The position numbers were made by a program, and so were the translations under genes. From contig CM049310.1 in NCBI GenBank assembly GCA_026874595.1, positions 6,262,001-6,326,000 on the forward strand: 64,000 nt of DNA, in the 5' to 3' direction. Within the stretch, counting starts at the first letter, position 1; each line of letters begins with the position of its first letter. A model generated the notes under the pieces. It was not told where the DNA came from and did no database searches. It worked only from the letters and a program-made list of their open reading frames with translations. This stretch comes from Sipunculus nudus. Lineage: Eukaryota; Annelida; Sipuncula; Golfingiida; Sipunculidae. Of this stretch, positions 58,836-64,000 are shown piece by piece.

Positions 58836-59600
58836 TTCTTTGCTACCATTGCGCATAGCCCGGCACAACGCGCTCTCAGCATCCACTCATCTTGCTACTA
58901 TTATGCGTTCAAAGGCTATTGAGCGCAAAGTGCGCGGTAGCAAATAGCAGTCGCACAGTAGCATTTGCTACCCTTGCGCATTGCTTGCCACATCGCGCAA
59001 TGAGCTGCCAATGGTCTTGCTACCATCAAACACAGACCGGCTCGTACGCGCAAACTGCGCGGTAGCAAATCAGAACTGCGCGGTAGCAAATGGCTGTCAT
59101 TGCTTCCCATGTGGCCTATGCACAGACCGCCTCATATGTGCAAAGTGGGCGGTAGCAAGTCAGACCTGCGCACTAGCAAGTGGCTGTCATTGCTATCATG
59201 GCGGCTATGGTTGCAAAATCTGCTTCTGTTGACGTAGTGCAAGTCTTTGCTGCCAGAGGTCGCTCCGACAAGACCACTCAAAGCGATATGCGCGGTAGCA
59301 ATTAATTGTCGCAAAGTAGCAAACAGATCTGCACAGTAGCAAATGTCATGAGTCATATTAAGCTGTGTTCGCAATGCGCAAAGTGCGCGGTAGCAAACAG
59401 ACCTGCGCGGTAGCAAGTTGCTGTCAGCTCGGACAGGACCACTCAAAGCATTATCCGCGGAAGCAATTAATTGTCGCAAAGTAGCAAACAGATCTGCGCA
59501 TAGCAAAGGCCATGATTCATATTAAGCTGCGATCGCAATGCGCAATGTGCGCGGTAGCAAACAGACCTGCGCGGTAGCAAGTTGCTGTCAGCTCCTATGC
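58836..59600. repeat. GCGCGGTAGCAA repeat cluster
   Basis: The word TGCGCGGTAGCAA or close variants occurs about ten times in direct orientation from about 58,930 to 59,580. Inverted versions (TTGCTACCNTTGCGCA) lie at the left edge (about 58,838-59,030). From 59,272 a larger unit of about 165 bp is duplicated: GACCACTCAAAGC at 59,272 and 59,437, CTGTCAGCTC at 59,421 and 59,585. The region is GC-rich against its surroundings. The repeats create long but meaningless minus-strand frames. Confidence 0.8.
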
Positions 59601-59659
59601 ATGGGGAATATGTCTTTGCGATCGCACAATCTGCTACTGTTAACGTAGGGAAGCAGGTT

Positions 59660-59765
59660 ACTTCGTACCATTTCCACTTCGTACCTTACAACTTCGTACC
59701 CCTACAAGTTCGTACCTTTACTACTTCGTACCCTCTCCACTTCGTACCCCTGCGACTTCGTACCC
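59660..59765 (+). repeat. 16-bp array with CTTCGTACC core
   Basis: Seven units with a conserved CTTCGTACC (one is GTTCGTACC) start at 59,661, 59,677, 59,692, 59,708, 59,724, 59,740 and 59,756, with variable 6-7 bp spacers. The constant core with drifting spacers looks more like a set of binding sites than an ordinary minisatellite, but no function is known to me. Confidence 0.9.
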
Positions 59766-59820
59766 ACAGTGACATTAATGCAAGTTGCATTGATGAAAGT
59801 ATCTCCAATATGAAACAAGG

Positions 59821-60158
59821 GACCTATGGGTCAGGGCGCTCAGCTGAAGTTTGAAATTTTTGCAAATGCAAAATATGCAAAATATTGCATTGTAATGTTT
59901 TTCATTTATATAAGCATATGAGAACCTAAGAGGAAAGGGACCCTCCTACTTGGTTATATTAAAATTCTAAATATATGGTTGCAAACTATGGACCCATGGG
60001 TCACGGCGCTCAGCTGAAGTTTGAAATTTTTGCAAATCCAAAATATGCAAAATATTGTATTGTAATGTTTTTCATTTATATAAGCATATGAGAACCTAAG
60101 ATGAAAGGGGCCCTCCTACTTGGTTATATTAAAATTCTAAATATATGGTTGCAAACTA
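59821..60158 (+). repeat. 170-bp tandem duplication
   Basis: Two nearly identical units start at 59,821 and 59,991 (GACCTATGGGTCA and GACCCATGGGTCA) and both end in ATATATGGTTGCAAACTA. Few differences, so the duplication is recent. It duplicates the 5' end of the Helitron-like element. Confidence 0.9.
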
Positions 60159-60159
60159 A

Positions 60160-61500
60160 TACTCTAACAAGACTGTCATGTAGAAAAATAGTAAAAGTTT
60201 GGAGATACTGTGATGCATATGAAAAATTTACAGACGGACAGGCAAGTGGACAGAATGGACTAATACCTTTATCAAGGGAATAATGCATATAATATAAGCC
60301 TATTTTTTTAGCATATCCACTATTTCCATTAATAGTTTTTATCTGATTCATTTTTTTTATTTACAAGTTTTATAAATTTGTAATTAAAAAAAATTAAAAT
60401 ATAAGTTAAAATATTAGAATTCTAAGTTGCAATCATAATATATCCAGAGTGTAGCTCATATTGGGTCATATTATGCATACACATATATTTCATTATTTTT
60501 AAATCACAAATGTTTAAACTGAATTTAAACATGACATCTACAAGATTTTTCCTTGAATCACTATTTAAAAGTTTTGCACATTGGAGTTTTCAGTACATGC
60601 TTAATTTTATTCACTGAAATAAAATAAAAGATTCGGTAAATTTGATAAAATAAAACATCTTTTCAAATAAAATATACACACTGTTGGTTGAATGAGGGAC
60701 AAACAATATCATTGTGCTAATTACTATCTCAGCTATAATTTATTACTGGAATTAATAGTCAATTTCACACCTGGTGAAGTTTTTACTCTTCTGAAGTAAG
60801 GAATTACTTATCTGATAAACATCCACATTTTCATAGCAATACACCACTGTGGACACAATTAAATGTGCACTTTAATCATTGTAACCCTGGTGGTACAATA
60901 CAAAATCTAAAATGTAGCATAGCCAAGAAAAAATAAAATACAGAAAATTATAACATTCATCTATAGTTAATGCACCATCTAGGGGGGGGGGGGAGTGCAG
61001 GGCAGAGGGGAAGCCTGCTAGTAGTGGCCAAGCTGAGCCAAGGCAAGCTGCCTGGGGTGGGTTACATAATGCAAGTGAAGGCTGTGTTACTAGGTGGGCT
61101 AGATGTAAACAACACTTGACATGGTGTATGAAAACTTGAATAAAAGCTACTATTTTCAATCAATTCCTTTGAAATTTCAGATTTAAAAAGATTAAATCAT
61201 TATGTATATATGCTGTGAAAATTAAATCAACAGTGCTTACAGGGAAAAAACGTGCCATTGCCAAACTTGAACAAAATTTAAGGTATTGATTTTTCATTTA
61301 TGCTAATATCTTGAAAAATTTGCAAAATTCAGATCTAATTTGGGTAAACAATTGAATCTTGATTATATAAAGTTATATTCCTGAAAAAAGTCTCATGCTT
61401 CAGCAATTCTCATGTTAGGTGAGTAAATATATTTCCTGATTTTTTAAAAATTGCATTATATTTGGGCCCATAACTTCAAAATAATACCAAATACTGACCT
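60160..61500. other. Non-coding interior of Helitron-like copy 2
   Basis: AT-rich, no coding signal, with a G11 run at about 60,981-60,991. Confidence 0.5.
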
Positions 61501-61925
61501 TATTTTTTATATGTTCATAGAAAATGTATGGAAGAATATGAATACTAAATATGATCAAAAACAGATCAGTGGTTTTGATATTAGGCAGCCTTGAAGTGTA
61601 ACAATGGCTTTTTTTATGGAAAACGGAGGTTTTTCCTTAATATCTCGAAGGAACGAAGCCCTAATGACCCAATTTTCGGTATGGTAGGAGATTTTGGGGA
61701 CATCTAATGGAATGGTTTTAAAATGTGCCCTGTTAAAGGTCGGACGGACAGACGACGGACAAAGGACCACGACTATAGCTCAGATGACTTATAGTCAGCT
61801 GAGCTAATTAACTATTTTGTATCGAAAAAAAATGATACACTACAAAGACTGACATGCTTACAACATACATAAAATGCTTAATTTACTTCTTTTGTATATA
61901 TTAAATTTAAAAAAAAATTAAAAAA

Positions 61926-61974
61926 ATCTCTCTCTCTCTCTCTCTCGCTGTCTCTCTCTCTCTCTCTTTCTCTC
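61926..61974. repeat. (CT)n microsatellite
   Basis: CT units with two interruptions. On the minus strand it follows the tRNA-like sequence, so it may be the SINE tail. Confidence 0.9.
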
Positions 61975-61992
61975 AAGATTGATGCAAACAAC

Positions 61993-62055
61993 ATTCACGA
62001 TGCGGGAGTCGAACCCAGGTAGGTGGCGTACAAGCCGCTAGCAAAGCAAGCTTCG
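61993..62055 (-). repeat. tRNA-derived SINE head
   Basis: The minus strand reads TTTGCTAGCGGCTTGTACGCC, then a canonical B box GGGTTCGACTCCC, then GCATCGTGA, as in a tRNA. The 5' acceptor strand does not pair with the 3' side, so it is a SINE promoter rather than a tRNA gene. A (GA)n stretch follows downstream. Confidence 0.55.
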
Positions 62056-62295
62056 CTGTCAGTTATTATAATCAGTTCGGTCCGCTTTCATGTCACCCCG
62101 TAACAATACATTATATAACTGAGCATGTCGTCCAAATATTTTAGATTTAATATGTAAAAAATAATCGTGTTGGCGAAATTCCACAACAATATAATATATA
62201 ATATAATATTATATTATATAAAAATATAATAACTTATACACAAAGAAGTAACAGCTTTAGAATAAACCATATAGTATACGCCTATTATAACTTAC

Positions 62296-62512
62296 TCTGA
62301 ACGTTCGGAACGGGAAACATTATCTTGTTCCGTTTGTTTTTCATCACCATGAACTTGTGTCCATTCGATGGCTGATATATCTCCATAACCATCTCTGTTC
62401 GCATCATCTTGTGAAGTCGTAGTTAAAAATGGAAGAGGACAGTTTCGGCAACGCCAGTCTAACAGTACCTCCTCTCCTCTGTTGAGTTTCCGATGGAAGT
62501 CTCGATCGATTC
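62296..62512 (-). CDS. Internal exon of an unidentified gene with a W-x-C-x-x-C zinc motif
   Basis: On the minus strand a 217-nt open segment is bounded by an acceptor (ATTTAG before 62,512) and a strong donor (GTAAGT after 62,296). It encodes (G)IDRDFHRKLNRGEEVLLDWRCRNCPLPF followed by an acidic, hydrophilic stretch to SRSERSE. The start resembles the second half of a PHD-like finger found in many mollusc proteins, often with FLYWCH domains (pattern C-x-T-G-I-x-R-x-x-[YF]-R...W-x-C-x-x-C). The first half would be in an upstream exon, probably beyond 64,000. It may be a host gene or a gene of transposon origin. Confidence 0.5.
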
Positions 62513-62831
62513 CTAAATTCAATTTCAATCATTTATAACACTTGTTATCCATATATCCATGTATATTTTTTTATTTATGAATTGATATTTTAAACAGTTT
62601 TCTTTTCAACTATACACACCACAAACATTCATATAATTACGGCCATCCGCAAAGTAAAATATATAGTCGTGATCCACAAATAGGCCTAAGAAATGCACTG
62701 AAACACATTAAACAACGGCGTGTTATATGCAAGCCGGGAAATTCGACCAAGGTTAGAATTTTACAGATATGACCACCTCCAAACTAGAACCACTCTGCTC
62801 CCAGGGTTGTCATATTATTTGTGGGTTCAAC

Positions 62832-62839
62832 TATGTATG

Positions 62840-62901
<62 letters not shown>

Positions 62902-62921
62902 TAGATAGATAGATAGATAGA
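62832..62921. repeat. Compound (GTAT)n(AT)n(GATA)n microsatellite
   Basis: GTAT units, about 28 AT units, then six GATA units. Confidence 0.95.
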
Positions 62922-64000
62922 TGGATACTCATTATAAGGAGAATCAAAGAGATATTACTCTTATATAATATGACTAACAGAGAGCGGGAAAGCTGATAGG
63001 AAAACGATAGGTTCTTTCCACTATTATTCAGTCATACTGCAATTTGTTTTAACTGGATCATTTCATTCCATTTCAGGTATTGACACCATGCAGGAAAAGA
63101 GAAACCACCGACTTAATCAATTGAATGCTATTAATGGTCTGGTATAATTTAATTAAATTAAGTATATACTGCTTTAGACAACTGACAGAATCTTCATTTA
63201 ATTCTGCAGATTAAGGTGTCAGATATAATGACATTTTGACGACTGAAGTCAGTATTTCCCCGTATAAAATCCTATGGCTCATGATGGAGTATGTCTCCGG
63301 CTGTATTATTCTAATACATGACATGTATAAGAAATAAAGCATTTTTAATTAAAAATTATCCAAAACTGAATCAACTGTCGTAAGAAAAAAAACTAAAAAA
63401 TACGAACATTTTGCAGGGCCGTCCAAACATTCATATATTTTTCTGCATCTAAAGATTTAAGATTTATCTGCCTCATAAGATAGAAGCAAATAAGGGAATG
63501 CATGAAGCGTTTTATTGGTATGTATTTAGCATTACTGGTCAGTAGACCTGAGAAACAAGTAGCACAACGCCCTGCTGGCCTACCCAATCAGCAGGGGGCC
63601 CCTAGATGAATCATGCCTAATTGATAATAGCAGCTTCTTTACCTCCCCACCCTTCAAATGCACTAAGGGCCTTAAGGTTACTTAATCTGTGAGCAGTTTA
63701 TTTAAATATGCCCTCACCTTCTAGTTTAATAATGGCTGAAATGCCGATGACATTTAAAAAAATAAGAATCTGTTCGTCGAAATCATAACGTGTATAGAAA
63801 ATAAAGATGACATAAAAGTGCCATCAAAAAGAAATTGAGGCATTAACAAGTTGTCCTGGAATTTATTTTGTCAAGTTTTAATTTAACTTATACCTTCTTT
63901 TATAATAAAACAAATCTTATAGTGGCTGATGCATATAGCCTTAGAACTATAGACATAATTTTCGAAAATATGTATTTAAATTTTAAAGAAAAGACCAGCG
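62922..64000. other. AT-rich non-coding right flank
   Basis: No gene, RNA or repeat boundary recognised. If the exon at 62,296-62,512 is real, this stretch is its intron. Confidence 0.5.

Larger units (their letters stand above)
59810..61808 (+). mobile_element. Helitron-like non-autonomous element, copy 2
   Basis: The 5' side has ACAAGGGACCTATGGGTCA followed by GGCGCTCAGCTGAA (about 59,814-59,846). The 3' side (about 61,728-61,808) has GTGCCCTGTTAA, GACGGACAAAGG and the hairpin TAGCTCAGATGACTTATAGTCAGCTGAGCT followed by AA. These ends match those of the copy at 28,950-30,876, and the lengths are similar (about 2.0 and 1.9 kb). The interior is non-coding. Only copy 1 has the long internal array. 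Confidence 0.6.

Noticed and set aside
59132-59506. 124-codon minus-strand open frame
   Set aside because: It is produced by the GCGCGGTAGCAA repeats; its protein is a repeating LLPRRS/CALRTQ pattern with no domain.
59660-59765. CRISPR-like repeat-spacer array
   Set aside because: Repeats are only 9-10 bp with 6-7 bp spacers, in clearly eukaryotic DNA without cas genes.

Overview
The window reads as intergenic DNA of an animal, most likely a marine mollusc of bivalve type. The reasons are an AT-rich background, very many (AT)n and poly-G tracts, split reading frames with GT/AG introns, and a mixed load of Ty3/Gypsy, Penelope-like, ISL2EU, Helitron-like and hAT-like elements whose terminal motifs resemble those common in bivalve genomes. 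The species assignment is inference. No complete host gene is visible. The only plausible host-type coding piece is one exon at 62,296-62,512 on the minus strand.

Layout. 1-14.8 kb: non-coding DNA with microsatellites, a degenerate tRNA-like repeat and a possible solo LTR. 14.9-25.8 kb: two adjacent broken Ty3/Gypsy elements (A and B), both on the minus strand. Element A's RNase H is split by a 3.9 kb nest of later insertions (16,766-20,702). That nest holds a Penelope-like element, an inverted copy of its 3' end carrying a complete hammerhead ribozyme, and a tRNA-derived SINE head. 26.4-26.9 kb: LINE 3' end. 27.5-28.2 kb and 39.2-40.0 kb: two opposite copies of an unrecognised ~740 bp element with perfect 9-bp target duplications and no terminal inverted repeats. 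28.3-32.9 kb: a minisatellite, a Helitron-like element with a ~350 bp internal tandem array, and a LINE endonuclease fragment. 35.0-36.6 kb: a hAT-like non-autonomous element with a 5-bp target duplication.

41.7-46.9 kb holds the most gene-like system, a nearly full-length ISL2EU-type DNA transposon. Its 64-66 bp inverted repeats each carry a perfect TGACGTCA site. It has two convergent, intron-containing genes: a THAP/DDE transposase, and a SWIM-YqaJ-PHD nuclease-like protein. Both are damaged. 49.05-56.49 kb is a complete but decayed Ty3/Gypsy element with both LTRs, a tRNA-Leu-type primer site, gag, protease, RT, RNase H and an almost intact integrase. 56.9-57.9 kb is a second, 5'-truncated Penelope-like element. 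58.8-60.2 kb is a cluster of unusual tandem repeats. 59.8-61.8 kb is a second Helitron-like copy.

The genes do not form an operon or host pathway. What links the window is repeated insertion of transposons into transposons. The points most worth checking are the hammerhead ribozyme and its 25-nt-deleted sister, the 9-bp-TSD element family, and the ISL2EU element with regulatory sites in its termini.
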